The notes beneath the pieces were generated by a model that was given only the letters and a program-made list of their open reading frames with translations, did not search any database and was not told the DNA's origin. From Thalassia testudinum (lineage: Eukaryota > Streptophyta > Magnoliopsida > Alismatales > Hydrocharitaceae), in the NCBI GenBank assembly GCA_037157565.1, contig JAZHRO010000013.1, forward strand, positions 81,089,501 through 81,153,500: a stretch of DNA of 64,000 nt, read 5' to 3'. Made by a program: the position numbers and the translations under genes. Below, piece after piece: positions 34,174 through 46,786 of this stretch. The stretch's first letter is position 1, and each line of letters begins with the position of its first letter.

Positions 34174-35328
34174 CTATTCTTGGGTTAAGTGGGCATTGAT
34201 AATGACTGGGTATGTCACACTTTCACCCAAGAACACATACTTGAGTGAGTTAGGTAAGGGCTTCAATTCAATCACGGGTGGGTCAAAGTCAGAAATGAGA
34301 ATGGGAGGAGTAGAATTGCGGGTGGGAATTTGCTGATCAATGTGCATGTGAATTCCCACTGAGTCGCTCCCTGTGAAATAATCGGTTGTGACTGCATTAA
34401 TGGGAAACCTGTTAGCTGTAGTCACGTCTTCCTGTAACAACAGGGACGATTTAGTAATGTGTGGATCAGGATAGCTGGATTCAGGGGTGCGGCAGTTAGA
34501 AGCACACCCTAAATAGTCAGATCCTCGGGGAGATATGTGTAGTGCAGTGGTCTCAGTCCTGTGTGGATCGAGGCCCAAGAACCCTGATAGTGTAGACGAA
34601 TGAGACATTGGGTCATCACAAAGGAGCCCAATGTTACCACAGTATGCCCCATCTTCATCTTCACCATCCTCCTCTATTCAATCACAGTCGAAGTTCTTTG
34701 CTGCCCTGAATATTTCCAGTCGAAGTCACTCATTGCCTAGGGCTATCTCCATACACTTGGATGCACAATCGATGTTCGCTCGAGCTGTTGCCAGAAATGG
34801 GTGACCCAAAATAATTTGTGCATCTCAGAGATTAGGAGGAATTTCCTTATCGAGAACGAAAAAGTCTACTGGAAAGTAGAACCCGCGGACTTTCAAGATC
34901 ACATTCTCAACCACCCCCCTCAGTGTTTTGACTGATCTGTCAGCCAGCTGAATCGTGACTGAGGTGGGCTTCAACTCCACAAATCGAAATCGATCAAATA
35001 CAGCAATGGGAGTTAGGTTGATGGACGAACCCAGATCTAGAAGGACCCGATCAAATGGAGAATCCTGCAAGAAGCAGGATATGAGTGGGGTACCAGGGTC
35101 TTTCTTCTTCGGCGGTAAGTTAGCTAGAATCATGGCGCTAGCCTCTTTCGATAGTACCGCCTGTTGTCCAATTCTTGGATGTCGCTTTGAGGTACAATAG
35201 TCCTTGAAGAACCTAGCGATGGCGGCAATGTGATCGATTACCTCGAGGAGGGGGACCTGAATATGTACTTCCTTGAACATCGATTTCAGGTCCTCAAAAT
35301 TTTGCGTGTCCTTTTTCTGTGCTGCATT
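34174..35328 (-). pseudogene. pol: E1 protease and linker (broken)
   Basis: 34825-35280 contains FKEVHIQVPLLEVIDHIAA, KKKDPGTPLISCFL and the active-site text VLLDLGSSINLTP, then VKTLRGVVENVILKV. 34174-34608 is the linker to RT and includes ELKPLPNSLKYVFLGES, a phrase also present in E2 and E3 before RT. Several stops lie between 34608 and 34825. Confidence 0.8.
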
Positions 35329-37299
35329 TCATGTCAAAGCCTCAGGAAAAGGGACGGGAATCTCATTGTTGAGTGGCCTCTTACCCTTATCTACTGCAGG
35401 TGGCTCCTGAGATGAAGAAGGAGTCGAACCCGCCTGCGGCGAAGGGTAGGAAAAATCAGGACCTGCCTGCCTATGTGGTGGGTCGAATGTCTTCCTTCTA
35501 CTCTTCAAAGAAACAACATGTGCATTGGCTTGCTGTCCATGAGGTTGTGGGGGAGTGGAAGGGGCAGAATATGCGGGGTTCTGCAAAGGTGGCTGGCCTT
35601 GCACGTAATCGGGTGGTGCAGGAGGTGCCTGTAGTATGGCGTGTGCCTATCCCTGCGGTTCCTGAAACCTAGGCGGGGAGCCTTGGTTCTACACATATCG
35701 AGGATTCGGGATGGGTTGGGAGGGCAAGGCTCCCTAAGTCCTATGCTCCTGTAACAGCTGGTTCTGCGTGTTCTGTATGGTTTGTATCTGATCATCCATC
35801 GCCTTCATAATCTGCAAGCTATCTTGTGTGGACTTCCTCATTGATTCTTGCAGCTCCTCTTTTAGTGCCTCCAAAGGGTCAGCCCGCTTTGGAGGGTGAC
35901 TAGCAGCTTGGTGCAGTGGCTGGTATAGAGAATGAGGTTGCTGCTGCTGAGATGGGAATGGCTGCTGCCTAGGGTATGTGTTTTACGCATTCCCGTATTT
36001 CCTGGTCTGGTAGTGTGGATCTTGATGTGGTCTCTGTGAATTACCAGACCAGGAGAAGTTCGTATGTTGGCGCCAACCAGGGTTATACGTCTCTGAATAC
36101 GGGTTATTATGCCCGTATCCTTGGATAGCACTGACGTCCTCGTAGGCCAAAGATGTCTAAGACATATATCCGTCAAGGGGATACGCATTATAATCTGCGG
36201 GTGGTGCATAACCCTGGTCGTAAGGTGCCAGATCTAGATTATTTACAGGATCCTGATATGCAGGATCTCGTAAATACGGGGAAGATGCATCGCGAGTGAG
36301 TAGATTAACTCGAGCAGGAGGGGTTCAGGGTGCATAGGAGGGTCTTGAGGCGGCAGAGCTCAAGTCAGATTGACCTTGACTGATCTGGTCAATCTTCTTC
36401 TCGATTAGATTTATTCTATCCAGCTACTTGACGATGATATCCATGTTGGCTCGAATAGACTCGGTGTGAGCCTCGTGGACACCAACCCGCTGCTGACTAG
36501 GCCGCTGGAACTTGTTTATGGATGCGAAATTCATCGAGTTCTCCGCTAATGATTCAAACAACTCAAATGCACTGTTCTTGTCTTTTGCGAGGAAATTTCT
36601 GCCACTAGATGCATCGGCCAGATACCGATGTGTGCCATCCAACCCATGGTAAAAGATTTGAGCCAGGTGCCATCTGGGTATACCATGATGTGGGCATTTT
36701 CGGAGAAGGTCATGAAATCTGTCCCAAGCTCCATGTAACTTCTCCCCAGCTCCCTGGGAGAAAGTCGTGATTGCGCGGCGCATTGTGTTTGTTCGACCGA
36801 TTAGGAAGAACTTTTGTAGGAATTCACGTCGTAATTCCGACCAGGTTCCAATTGGCTTCCCAATGGTCTTGAACCAGTATGAAGCTTTGTCCCTTAGAGA
36901 GAATGGTAAAAGCTTCATTAGAACAATCCCGAGATCGATATTCCTGGGTCGAATCATTTCAGCGAGTCGACTCAGGTCCTCAAGGTGCTGGAACGGATCT
37001 TCACTTGAGTTCCCGTAGAAGTGAGTGCTGATCAACCCAATCACATTGGGCTTGACCTTAAACGTGTCTCCGCCCGTGGGAATTCTGACTAGTGGTGCGA
37101 CAATTTGTGAGGCTGGGTCGTAGAAATCCCACAGTTGTTCTCCTCGTGGTGGGTGCTGCATCCTGTCAAGCATCGTTAAGATGCAATCCATGCTCTACCG
37201 ATGCCACTCGGATTCGACTACCTAGGCTTCTAGACGAGCCATCGGGTCCAGATTCTCGATATCTTGACCCGGTCTAGGTCCAGGTCCAGGATTAGCCAT
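35329..37299 (-). pseudogene. gag: E1 gag (broken)
   Basis: Start at the ATG complement 37297-37299 (MANPGPGPRPGQD), followed by stops near 37221 and 37192. The core at 36424-37191 (255 aa) contains LISTHFYGNSSEDPFQHLED, LPFSLRDKASYWFK, TWSELRREFLQKFF, WDRFHDLLRKCPHHGIPRW, IFYHGLDGTHRYL and NSAFELFESLAENSM. The C-terminal region contains AYEDVSAIQGYG and YSETYNPGWRQH, then Pro/Gln-rich sequence to SLKSRRKTFDPPHR. No zinc knuckle is seen. The same domain order as in E2 and E3. Confidence 0.85.
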
Positions 37300-38840
37300 G
37301 GTGGCTACAGGAGTAGAAGTGCGGGGAGAAGATGGTCCTGGCGAGGTGACTTGCCTCCTTGGGAGTGGCTCCCAAGGTCCAACCAAGTGAGGTCTAAGTG
37401 ATCTCCTTCCTCTCATACACCACCCAACCCCTGGGTTGGTGTAGCCAAGCAAGACAAGGCTAAGGCCCTGTCAATCAAGTGGTCCTTATGGATCAGATGA
37501 CTAGATTTTTCGTTTTAGGTTTTAATTCCTGAAGAAAATTCGTCGTCAAATCGACTGAAAGCGATTCCCACCTCTTCGCTTACCCAGCCAAGAGGTTGAA
37601 ACCACCCAGTAGTACGACAACGAATTTGGATTTTATTTTGTGTTTTAAAATTTGTTATAGCTCATTTTCTTCAGTAGGGTTTTCTCTTGGTGAGTGGCCC
37701 ACAAGGTGACCAAGCTCACCGGCTAAGTGCTAAACTTGATTAAGTATAGGTTAGCCCAAGTGTGGTCTCTAAATTGTAACCCTAAAGATTTACTCTAAGG
37801 TTCATGCACTTCTAGGGTTTTGTTTTGTTTCAGCAGACCATAAAAGTAAAATTCATTCTTTGACAACAATTGGAATCCAACTAACTTGAAATTTGGCTAG
37901 TAGATTCTTTTTTCAATTATATTTTCAGAGAATATTTTTTTGGAATTTTTACTATTTGAACCAAATTTTTAGGGATTTTTAAAAGTTAGGGGGTCAGATT
38001 TAGGATTTTGACCCTTGGTCGATTTTTCGCTTTGAAATAGTATCAAATGATCTTCAAAAATTTGGGACAAATATGGAAAATAAAACCAATGAGATCAGCT
38101 TTCAAACCCACCATTTTTAGTCAAAACATGTTCGCGATTGCTCGGAATTACTTTCTGAAATTTGAAAAATCTCGAATCTAGGTCAGTCTGACCCCTATGC
38201 ACTTCATGAGTTTTCAAAAATTTTATACTTGGAATTTTTTCAAATAAATGGTGGCATTTGAAAGATGGTTTGAAAATGAAGGTCTAGCTCGAATTTCAGA
38301 ATTTTGTGTTCACTAATTTTTCAGCAATCGAATTTTTAAAAAAGACTTTGAAATCTGGCCGAAAATCAGAGAATGGTGAAGCTTTTGAAGAGTGTTTGAG
38401 TTTGAAATCCAAACTTTCCACCAAAAATGTTTTTCTTTTCAAAAACTTTTTGAAAATTTTTTTTCAAGAAAGAATTTTTTTTTTCAAAGGATTTTCAGAA
38501 ATATATATATTTTTCTTTTGCTTTTCAAAACTAACATAGGATTCAAGAAGGAACATAATCTAACTACCTAGATTTTTTTTGATTTTTTTTCTTTTTTTTT
38601 ACAAAAATGAATAAGCTTTTTTTTTTTCAAAAGAAATTGCTGGAAGCAAATCTAATCCTAGGGTTCAAAAGAAAACCTAGACTAAAGTGGGTGTGATGTG
38701 CACCTCGAAATCTTTTTCTACGCTCGTTGTGTGCATAGATCCCATTTTTCCTATGTTGTCTTGCACATCCAAAAACAAAGTAGAGGAAGATTTGTCAGTG
38801 ATGGTTTGAAAGATCAAAATAAAAAAAAAATGACGTTGCT
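37300..38840 (-). other. E1 leader
   Basis: Non-coding and AT-rich, with long A/T homopolymers (38456-38630). It is collinear with the E3 leader but lacks about 140 bp that E3 has at 58605-58750, at a junction near 37585. That lost segment is the conserved leader block. Confidence 0.6.
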
Positions 38841-38858
38841 TCCCCGGCAACGGCGCCA
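38841..38858 (-). promoter_or_regulatory. E1 primer binding site (tRNA-Asp), complement
   Basis: Plus-strand TCCCCGGCAACGGCGCCA, two bases from the LTR start TGTTTGATAG. An exact match to the complement-reverse of the classical Athila tRNA-Asp site. Confidence 0.92.
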
Positions 38859-38860
38859 TT

Positions 38861-39300
38861 TGTTTGATAGTCGTAGAGTGCGGATTTGATAGGAAAAGCG
38901 TCATAGTATAGTGCGCAATACGATCAAACAAAAATATTTATAAAAAGATAATGAGACTTGAGTCCTGGTCATTCGTCTCTGGGAGGAGATTATTTTACTT
39001 TTGGATTCGATCTTTTACCGCTCTACTCTGTTTAAAATCGCATGTCGGTTTCCAATCTTTTGATTAAAATTTCACCACTTTTATTATGAACCCTGATTAC
39101 GTGCGTGTTAAATAGATCAAAAAGGTGAAAGTGTGAGTTTCTATGCGCACGATTCTAGTGAGGTGGTGACTGTTTGCAGAAAATGCATCTATAGTCAGAT
39201 TTTCTATATTTTACAGAAATGACATGCTTGTTGCAAAATATCAGAGATTAAAAATAGGCAACATTAATCACACAAAAGATATTGCAATGAGCTCATGATG
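38861..39300 (-). mobile_element. E1 5' LTR, first part (U5/R side)
   Basis: Matches 12049-12490. It is interrupted after GAGCTCATGATG by solo LTR S1 and resumes at 41454. Confidence 0.88.
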
Positions 39301-39568
39301 TGACAAAAAGCCATTTTCGCGCATTTGAAAGTCGTCGAAAATCGTAGTATAGTCGCGCAAAAACGTTTGTCAAAAATATTGTTTGGTAAAATAACGAGAC
39401 CTGAGTCCCGGTCGTTCGTCTCTGGGAGGTGTGTTTCTGTTTTTGAAATAGATCTTAAAGCCGCTCTACTTAGTATTCTGGTGCGCAATATATAGGCGGT
39501 TTAAGAACAGGCACTTAAATCACGCAAATAAAATAATCATTCAGCTCGTGGTGATTTCAAACACATAA

Positions 39569-39606
<38 letters not shown>

Positions 39607-41448
39607 GCATTTTTCATTCATTCATTGGGGGAGAGTTGTCTGTACAGGAAATCTAGAGGAAAGCTTATACAGGAATGCTTTAAATTAAACCTAGCTACCA
39701 GAAAACGATTGCATACAAGAATTGACGGGGGGATTTTGCATGCATCATTGGGGGAGAAGAGAAACTACTCTACTAAGCAGTAAATGAAAGCAATAAAACT
39801 TATGAAAAGCATGATCTCGAGCTAAAAGAGTAGAGGGCATTCAGGGGTGGTCCCCGATGGCCTTGGAGTGGTTGAGAAGAGAATGAGGGGCGGCCAATGT
39901 AGCTTAGGCCGACCCTTGGAGAGAGGTAGGGTTGATCCAGCATCCCGACATGGTGTCCTCCATTGTGGTGGTAGTGAGCTCGTGGAGGTGGAGTGAGTGG
40001 CTAAGTGGAGGTGGCATGAATGGCACCAATGGAAAGTAATTGCCAAGGGAGTGAATGGGTGCCATTATAGACCTAAGGGAAGCTCTCTAGAGAATTATGG
40101 AATTCTCTAGAAGGCCTATGGTGGGAGCTCGTGGGAGAGTGAGAGAGAGAGGGTGGATGGTGGTTTTTAGATCCACCAAATGTGGATCTAGAAATTGAAT
40201 GGCTCTTGGTTGCTATTTTTAGCAACCAAGGCAACCACACATGGTAGAGAGTTCTAGAGAACTCTAGGATAGATATTTTCGTGTGGATGGTGTGTGTGGG
40301 TGTGTGTGGGTCGAAACTTAGGTGGCTAGGTTGATTAGGTTGGGTTCTAGTGGGTTTAGGTCAAGGTAGGTTTCAAATTAGGGTTATAAACCCTAATTCA
40401 CTAAGGTAAAGTGCAATTAAACTTATTACAAGTTTAATTAGGTGTGTGGAAACTTAATTGAGAGTAAAACAACTCAATTAAGTCTGGTCTAGGTCAATTG
40501 GACTCTCACTAAGTCCAATTGGACAGTGTGTGCTGAGATCAGGGCTCAATTGGACTCAATGAGTCCAATTGAATAGGCTGATGGAATTGACTAAGATCCA
40601 AGTCAATTAGGTTTAGTGAGGACCTAATTAAGTCCTTAGGGAGGTTTAGAGGTGGTGTACTAGGGTTAGGGCACCTTAATTTAGGTTCCTATGGGGTTGG
40701 AATTGGTTTTAGGGACCTAGAGATCCAAGATCAAGGCTTAAATCTCAAAATAAGAATTGGAGAGCAGTATCAGACGTCTAATTATAGAATCAGACGTCTT
40801 ATACTCAAAATCAGAAGTCCATACTTGTTGTCTGGACGTCCAATCGAAGTCAGGAAGGATTTCGGGTTCTGTTTTCGGTATTCTGCAAAAATTAGACGTT
40901 TGACAAAGTGTCTGGACGTCCAATAACACTGCAGAAGTGGGTTTGAAGTATGCGGGAGTTGGCTAAGGGTCCTGGACGTCTTAAAACTTATCTGGACGTC
41001 CAGAGAAGGGTTGGAACTAGGGTTTTAGGGCTTCCTAGGGTGTTGTGACCTAATCTAAGGGTGGCTAAGGCTTGGGGAAGTCTTTAGGCTATCCTAGGGC
41101 TAGGATGGACCTAAGCTCTTCACATTTTACTGCTTTATTTCTACTTAATAGAATAGCAAACTTTTAAGCCCCTTACACTATTATTCCTATATCTAAACTA
41201 GGCCTTCTACTCCAGCTCTACTACAACTCCTGTTATTCCTGATCCAGCTTCAGATCCAGCTCTTGATCAGCTTATTCCTTGCAATCGACATAATGCACTT
41301 AATCAGCACATTATAACATTATTTTATGCATAGCTAAAGAAAAGCAGTAAAGATGCAGATAATGCGTATGCATGCATGAATAACCCTAACTTATGCTAAG
41401 TCCTAGCCTAATTTAGGTCAATTAAGACCTATGATTGCTGCGCAATCA
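39301..41448 (-). mobile_element. S1: solo LTR related to the E1 LTR
   Basis: TGACAAAAAGCC...CTGCGCAATCA, 2,148 bp, with a perfect 5-bp duplication tgatg (39296-39300 and 41449-41453). The empty site is seen at 12486 in the other E1 LTR. The U3 half (40700-41448) closely follows the E1 LTR, while the U5/R half is much more diverged. It includes a (TA)n run at 39571-39602 and three perfect TGGACGTCCA boxes. Confidence 0.88.
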
Positions 41449-41453
41449 TGATG

Positions 41454-43334
41454 ATTCTCAACACATAGACATATATATATATATATAATATATTTTTCAT
41501 TCATTCATTTGGAGAGTGTTTGCAACATGAACTTGTAGAGGAAAGCTTGTACATGAATGCTTAAAAATGTAGATCTAGCTATCAGAAAATGATCGCATAC
41601 AAGAATCTACGGGGGGGATTTTACATGCATCATTGGGGAAGAATAAGGACTACACTACTAAGCAGTAAATAAAAGCAGTAAATGTAAAGAACTAGCTGCT
41701 AATCTATCAGAAGTGAGGGCATTCGGAGGTGGTCACTGATGGCCTTGGATTGGTGGAGAGGAGAATGAGGGACGGCCAATGGAGCTTAGGTTGGCCCTTG
41801 GAGAAAGAGAGGAGTGATCCGGCATCCCGGCATGGTGTCCTTCATGGTGGTACTTAGCTCATGGAGATGGTGGTGGAGATGGTAGTGGCTAGCCTAAGTG
41901 GTAGTGGATGAGAGCCATGGATGTGGATGGGAGCCAATGGATGTGAATGGGTGCAAATGGCCACCCCTTAGGTCTTTTATAGACCTAAGGGACTCTCTCT
42001 AGAGAAGTGTGGAACTCTCTAGAGAGAGCCCAAGAGTGGCCGGCCAAGAGAGGATAAAAGTGGTTTTGAGATCCAAAAAATGTGGATCTCAATTTGAATG
42101 CCTCTTGGTTGCTAAATTTGGCAACCAAGAGTGGCGCCACTTGGAGAGAGTTCTAGAGAACTCTAGATGTGTGGGAGTACGTGAATGGGTGTGTGTGTGT
42201 GTGTGGTCATGCTTTATGTGGCTAGGTGGTTTAGGTTAGGTCCTAAGTGGTTTAGGTAGGTTATCCTTGAATTAGGGTTGCAAAACCTAATTGCTAGGGG
42301 AAATTGTAATTAAACTTCACCTAAGTTTAATTGAATGAGTGTGAACCTAATTAAGAGTGAAATAACTCAATTAGGTTGGATTTAGGTCAATTGGACTCTC
42401 ACTAAGTCCAATTGAACTTGTGTGGGTTGAGATCTAAGCTCAATTGGACTCAATGAGTCCAATTGACTTAGTTGAAGGTAATTGACTTTGATCTAAGTCA
42501 ATTGGGTTTGGTGAGGACCTAATTAGGTCCTTAGATAGGTCTAGAGGTGATGTACTAGGGTTAGGACACCTTAATTTAGGTTCCTATTGGGTTGGGATTA
42601 GGTCTAGGGAGCTAGAAATCCAAGATCAAGGCTTGAATCTCAAAACAGGAACTGGAGACCAGTTCCAGACATCCAAAAATATGATCAGACGACTTTTACT
42701 CAAAAATCTGAAGTCTAGACTTCAGTTTTGGACGTCCAATTTGAGTCAGGGGGAAATTTAGGTTCTATTTTGGGTATTCTGCAGAAATTGGACGTCTGAC
42801 AAAGTGTCTGGACGTCTAATAACACTGCAGAAGTGGGTTTAAGGTGTGCGGGAGTTGGCTAAGGGTCCTGGATGTGCTATAACTTATTTGGACATCCAGA
42901 TAAGGGTTGGAACTAGAGTTTTAGGGCTTCCTAGGGAGCTGTGACCTAATCTAAGGGTGGCCAAGGCTTAGGGGAAGTCTCTAGGCTATCCTAGGGCTGG
43001 GATGGACCTAAGCTCTTTACATTTCACTACTTTATTCCTACTTAATAGAATAGCAAACCTTAACTCCCTTACATCATTATTCCTACATCTAATCTAAGCC
43101 TTCTGCTCCAGCTCTGCTGCAACTCCCGTTATTCCTGATCCAGCTTCAGATCCAGCTCCAAATCCAGCTCCTGATCAGCTTATTGCCTGCAATCGACATA
43201 ATGCACTTAATCAGCACATTATAACATTATTTTATGCAAATCTAAAGTAAAGCAGCAAAGATGCAGATAATGCTTATGAATGCATGAATTACCTTAACTT
43301 ATGCTAAGTTCTAGCCTAATCTAGGTTAATTAAG
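41454..43334 (-). mobile_element. E1 5' LTR, second part, terminus deleted
   Basis: Matches 12487-13685 plus 28676-29335. It ends after TTAATTAAG, about 37 bp short of the CTGCGCAATCA end seen in the 3' LTR. It has the TATA inverted repeat at 41965-41991. Confidence 0.85.
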
Positions 43335-43352
43335 AGGAAGGAGTTGGAGGAC

Positions 43353-43966
43353 TTCCACCTTGGAGGAGCATAGCAAGGAAGGAGTTGGAGGACTCTTTTC
43401 AAGCCCGAGAGCTACCAGGCTTGGAGCAAGAAACCTCCACCTCTTCTTTACCATCATCATCATCAGGACCATTAGTTTTATTTCATTTTTTGTTGTACCT
43501 TGATAGTGTAGTAAAAGCTTTCCTCTATTAGGGTTCCTTGTAAAATAGTTTTTGGTCCTAGTTTAAAGTTGCTTTCTTTTTGCAATCTTTATCGCATTAT
43601 ATTACTTTGTTTTTTTAGCACTTTTCACTCCCTCTCCCTAATTACTCTAGGCCTTCATGTGCCTAGAGTGAGCTTAGGGAGAGGAATTAATTGTCACCTA
43701 GGTGTTAGCATAGCAATTATAGGTGTTAGTCTCTTTCGCAAACAAAATCCAAGTATTCCTGTTATTTCAAAAATCCATAAAAAGTATATATTCAATAGAC
43801 CAAAAAGAAAGGTGATTTCCGTGTTTTCAAGCAACAGATTTTGATTTGCAACTTGCTTCCTTGGATGACCCTAGATACTCCCCTATCTAGGTTTATAAAT
43901 TTAAGAGTTGATCGATTTTGCGTGTTACAACGACGTATTTTACAAATCACGTAAAATCTACGATCA
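43353..43966 (+). mobile_element. E0-family LTR, right part
   Basis: Continues the LTR broken at 12048. It aligns with about 55450-56064 of the solo copy, including CTCCCTAATTACTCTAGGCC, CTTGGATGACCCTAGA and GTTACAACGACG, and ends near CTACGATCA. Both halves together give about 2.24 kb, close to the 2,205 bp of the solo copy. Confidence 0.78.
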
Positions 43967-44384
43967 ACCATGCATCCTTTTCGATGTGTGTCTGCGTTGT
44001 ATGCAGCCTACCCTCCCTCACCAGACATCCTCACCGACTCCGGCGACCTCACCGACTCCCTTTGATCGACATTATTGATCGATCATGGTAACCTCTAAAA
44101 CTTATTTAAATCTGTTTTGTATGGATTTGTCTTAAGTTTAGATGTTATATGCGTTGATCTTGTGTTGATCTTGTAAATCTTGTGATTGCTTGTTATATCT
44201 TGTAGTATTTGTGAGAAAATCATCCATGGATCTCTCATTATTTTTCGCATCTATTCGCTTTTGGTAGACCAAATTTCTTGGTTGATAGACCAAAATCTGA
44301 TTTTTTTCAAACGTCTATCCAATTTTTGTTTTGATCGACCAAAACTTCCTAATTGATTGACCAGCGTATTTTTTCTAATCTGTT
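43967..44384. other. Unassigned stretch before the transposon-like ORF
   Basis: No gene recognised. It contains a TCACCGACTCC direct repeat (44032-44061), palindromic GATCGATC text, and repeated GATCGACC/TAGACCAAA phrases (44265-44345). No primer binding site is seen after the E0 LTR end. Confidence 0.4.
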
Positions 44385-45053
44385 ATGGCTCCTAAACGCG
44401 AATGTGCTTCCTCTTCGAGTTCTCGTTATAACACATTTGATCGATTCGTTATTACTAAGTCCCCCTATGAACGTTTCTCTATTGTTTCCAAACTTTCACC
44501 CTACGTTGGTAGACCGATCGATTTCTCATATTTTGAGACTATCTTTCTCGAAATCTGCAAGAAGTTTGCTTACTAGCAAATTCTTCGCATTTTTGAGCAG
44601 AATTTTTATCTGGTTCTAAGAATAGTCGCATTCCCGGTGTTGACCTCATGGCTTGTCACTTATTCTATGCCAATCTAAAGAATATAGGTGAGGGGTTCAA
44701 CATTGAGCTTACCTCAAATGTCTATGGCATTGAGGTATTGATTAATGCGAATGTTATTTTTGAGATTCTTGGTGTTCGTCTGTTGGACCTACCTTTCTTT
44801 ATCTTCACCAGCAAACACAGACGTCTTCTATTCAGGAGACCTTGCTCTCTCCCACACACTATGACCTAGGTCATCCTGCTAAGTCACCATATTTTCGTTG
44901 TCTTCCACATTTTCTTAATCATGATTTTCTTTGGAATTTCATGTCTAAATCTACCTCATTTGAGAACTGCCTTGGTATCATGGTCATTGCTCTTTACTCT
45001 TTTCTTATGAACAAGCGGTTCAACTAGAACCACTTGAATCGGTATTTGATGAG
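44385..45053 (+). pseudogene. Putative plant transposon protein-like ORF, 5' part
   Basis: ATG at 44385 (MAPKRECASSSSS) opens a Ser-rich start then YNTFDRFVITKSPYERFSIV. Damaged frames follow: FYANLKNIGEGFNIEL and YGIEVLINANVIFEILGVRL near 44660-44790, and NCLGIMVIALYSFLMNKRFN near 44960-45020. The pattern (short basic N-terminus, F-x-RF, then FYANL and V-x-G-x-x-V...LGV) resembles the putative plant transposon protein family often found inside plant LTR elements. Stops and frameshifts occur near 44576, 44610 and 44869. E3 interrupts the frame at 45053 and it resumes at 61650. Family assignment is from pattern memory; function unknown. Confidence 0.55.
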
Positions 45054-46786
45054 TGTTTGAGGCGTAAATCTCATTTTTAAATGATTCTGTTGTAGTATAG
45101 TGCGAAATATGTTTCGACAAATAAATTTTAATGGAATAGGTGAATCCCAGTCGAACTCAGGGAGGCAGAAAGTGCTTTTTATTTCAAAACTGAATTAGAG
45201 TGATAACTTAGAGAATATGCTACTAATTGCAAACTAATATATATATATATCACAATATGTATATCATGCAGATAGTTTGATCATGAATTGCAAGAATATA
45301 ATTATGACTAGAATAAGTTCTTGCTATCTATCTAATGAAAACTACTATGTAGCATAATAAGGGCACCACGGGTGGTCTATGGTGGACTTTTGGAGACGTT
45401 GGGGAGAGCAACAGTGGTCCACCAAGGTGGCTAGGTGGCTGCTTCAAAGGAAGAGAGCCAGAGATGGAGAGAGCCCGAGAAGAAGGTTTGAAGAACTGTA
45501 GAGGGTCTGGAGGAGTTGGTGGAAGATGATCCTTCTGGGGGGCCCTGGGCCTTCTTTTATATCTTTTATTAGGGACAAGATGGGCATTTGAGCCCCTAAA
45601 ATCATGCAACATCCCCTTGGTGATCAGATCTGTCGATCGAGAGATCAACGGATCAGATCGCACCTTAAAACACCTTCATTTGCTCCTTTATCATGCGAAT
45701 TTGTTCTCAAGCTGAAATGTGGAGGCCTCTAGATGCTTGGATCGTGATTTGACGCTCCAACACTCGTCGCGCCAATGCCCAATGCCCACTCACACCTGCT
45801 TGCTCTTTCATCGTGCCTAACGCGCTTCAGTAGATCACAGTTGTCCTATCTCACGATCGGAAGGCTTAAAACAACCTGCAGCACCACTTTTGAAATTTCG
45901 AGTGCGTGCGCACGCGTTTAGGTGCACGTCATCACGTGTGTGGCCATTCGATGATCCTCAACTCACCACGTGCTTGCTCCATCGCTGCCTGATGATGATT
46001 TAACGGGTGGATTTCACTTGTGCTCACGACCTTCGCTGATTTCTCGCTCAAGACAGTTCGAACGTGCACCTTCTGATCCAGTGCAAGTGCATGAGCCAAC
46101 GCACTATGCATGAGTTTTGTTGCATTTTCCATCTCGTATGTAGCCACCATCAGCTGTTGGATGAAGATCCAACGGTTGAGGCTTAATCTCAGTTGATAAG
46201 GTGCATCTGGAGTTGCTAGGTAGGCGCGTTGTGGCCATTGGATGATGATCCAAAGGCCCACAGTGCACGGGGGCGGGCCTTCAGAAGTTTGAAGAACGGC
46301 GAGGGGCGGTTGTGATGGCACCACATGGTGCCATCATGGCCATCCATCTTCTCTCTTTTGTAGACGGTGATATAGGCCTCTGATCGGGATGATTCTTGCA
46401 TCGTTGGACTGCGATTGCTGATCCGGATCCATCTGTGCAGTTGGATTTATCATCTGAGGTCCAAATTTTTGCCTATTTGTCTCTTGGCTCTTGCTTTCTG
46501 CAGACTCCATAGGATGATACGGGAGTATGATCAATGTGATCTTGGAAGCATTGGACTCCCATCATTTCTCTAAGTAGATCTGTAAAGTTGGATCGGTCAT
46601 CCACAACCTCGAATTACCTACAATTGTTAGTACCTCTCAATTAGCACATAATATGACATTATTATTTACAAACCTGATAAATCAACTATTATGCAAAGTA
46701 TGATGTGAATGCATGCAGAATGCCTAAGTTAAGCTAAGTTCTAACTTAATTTAGGTAGATTAGGGTCTATGATTAATGTTCAATCA
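45054..46786 (-). mobile_element. E3 3' LTR
   Basis: 1,733 bp, TGTTTGAGGCG...TGTTCAATCA. Conserved R/U5 module near 45092-45165 and minus-strand TATA text near 45552-45570. GATC/ATCC palindromes at 46152-46175 and 46223-46248, and the conserved U3 block near 46385-46460. Confidence 0.88.

Larger units (their letters stand above)
12049..43334 (-). mobile_element. E1: Athila-like Ty3/gypsy retrotransposon with nested insertions
   Basis: Minus-strand element. Reading from high to low coordinates: 5' LTR (38861-43334, split by S1), primer site complement (38841-38858), gag, protease, RT, RNase H, integrase (37299 down to 31373), 3' UTR with TATTTGGTGG repeats, polypurine tract complement (29372-29405), 3' LTR (29371 down to 12049, split by E2). 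It sits inside an E0 LTR. Its target duplication cannot be read because the high-coordinate terminus is deleted and replaced by an 18-bp filler (43335-43352). All coding parts carry stops. Confidence 0.85.

Noticed and set aside
39571..39602. (TA)n run as a special element
   Set aside because: A simple microsatellite inside LTR S1. Similar short runs occur at 12510, 27047, 41471 and 45237.
45932..46324. 130-aa minus-strand frame in the E3 3' LTR
   Set aside because: The upstream LTR copy (60800-61200) does not keep it. It is LTR sequence.
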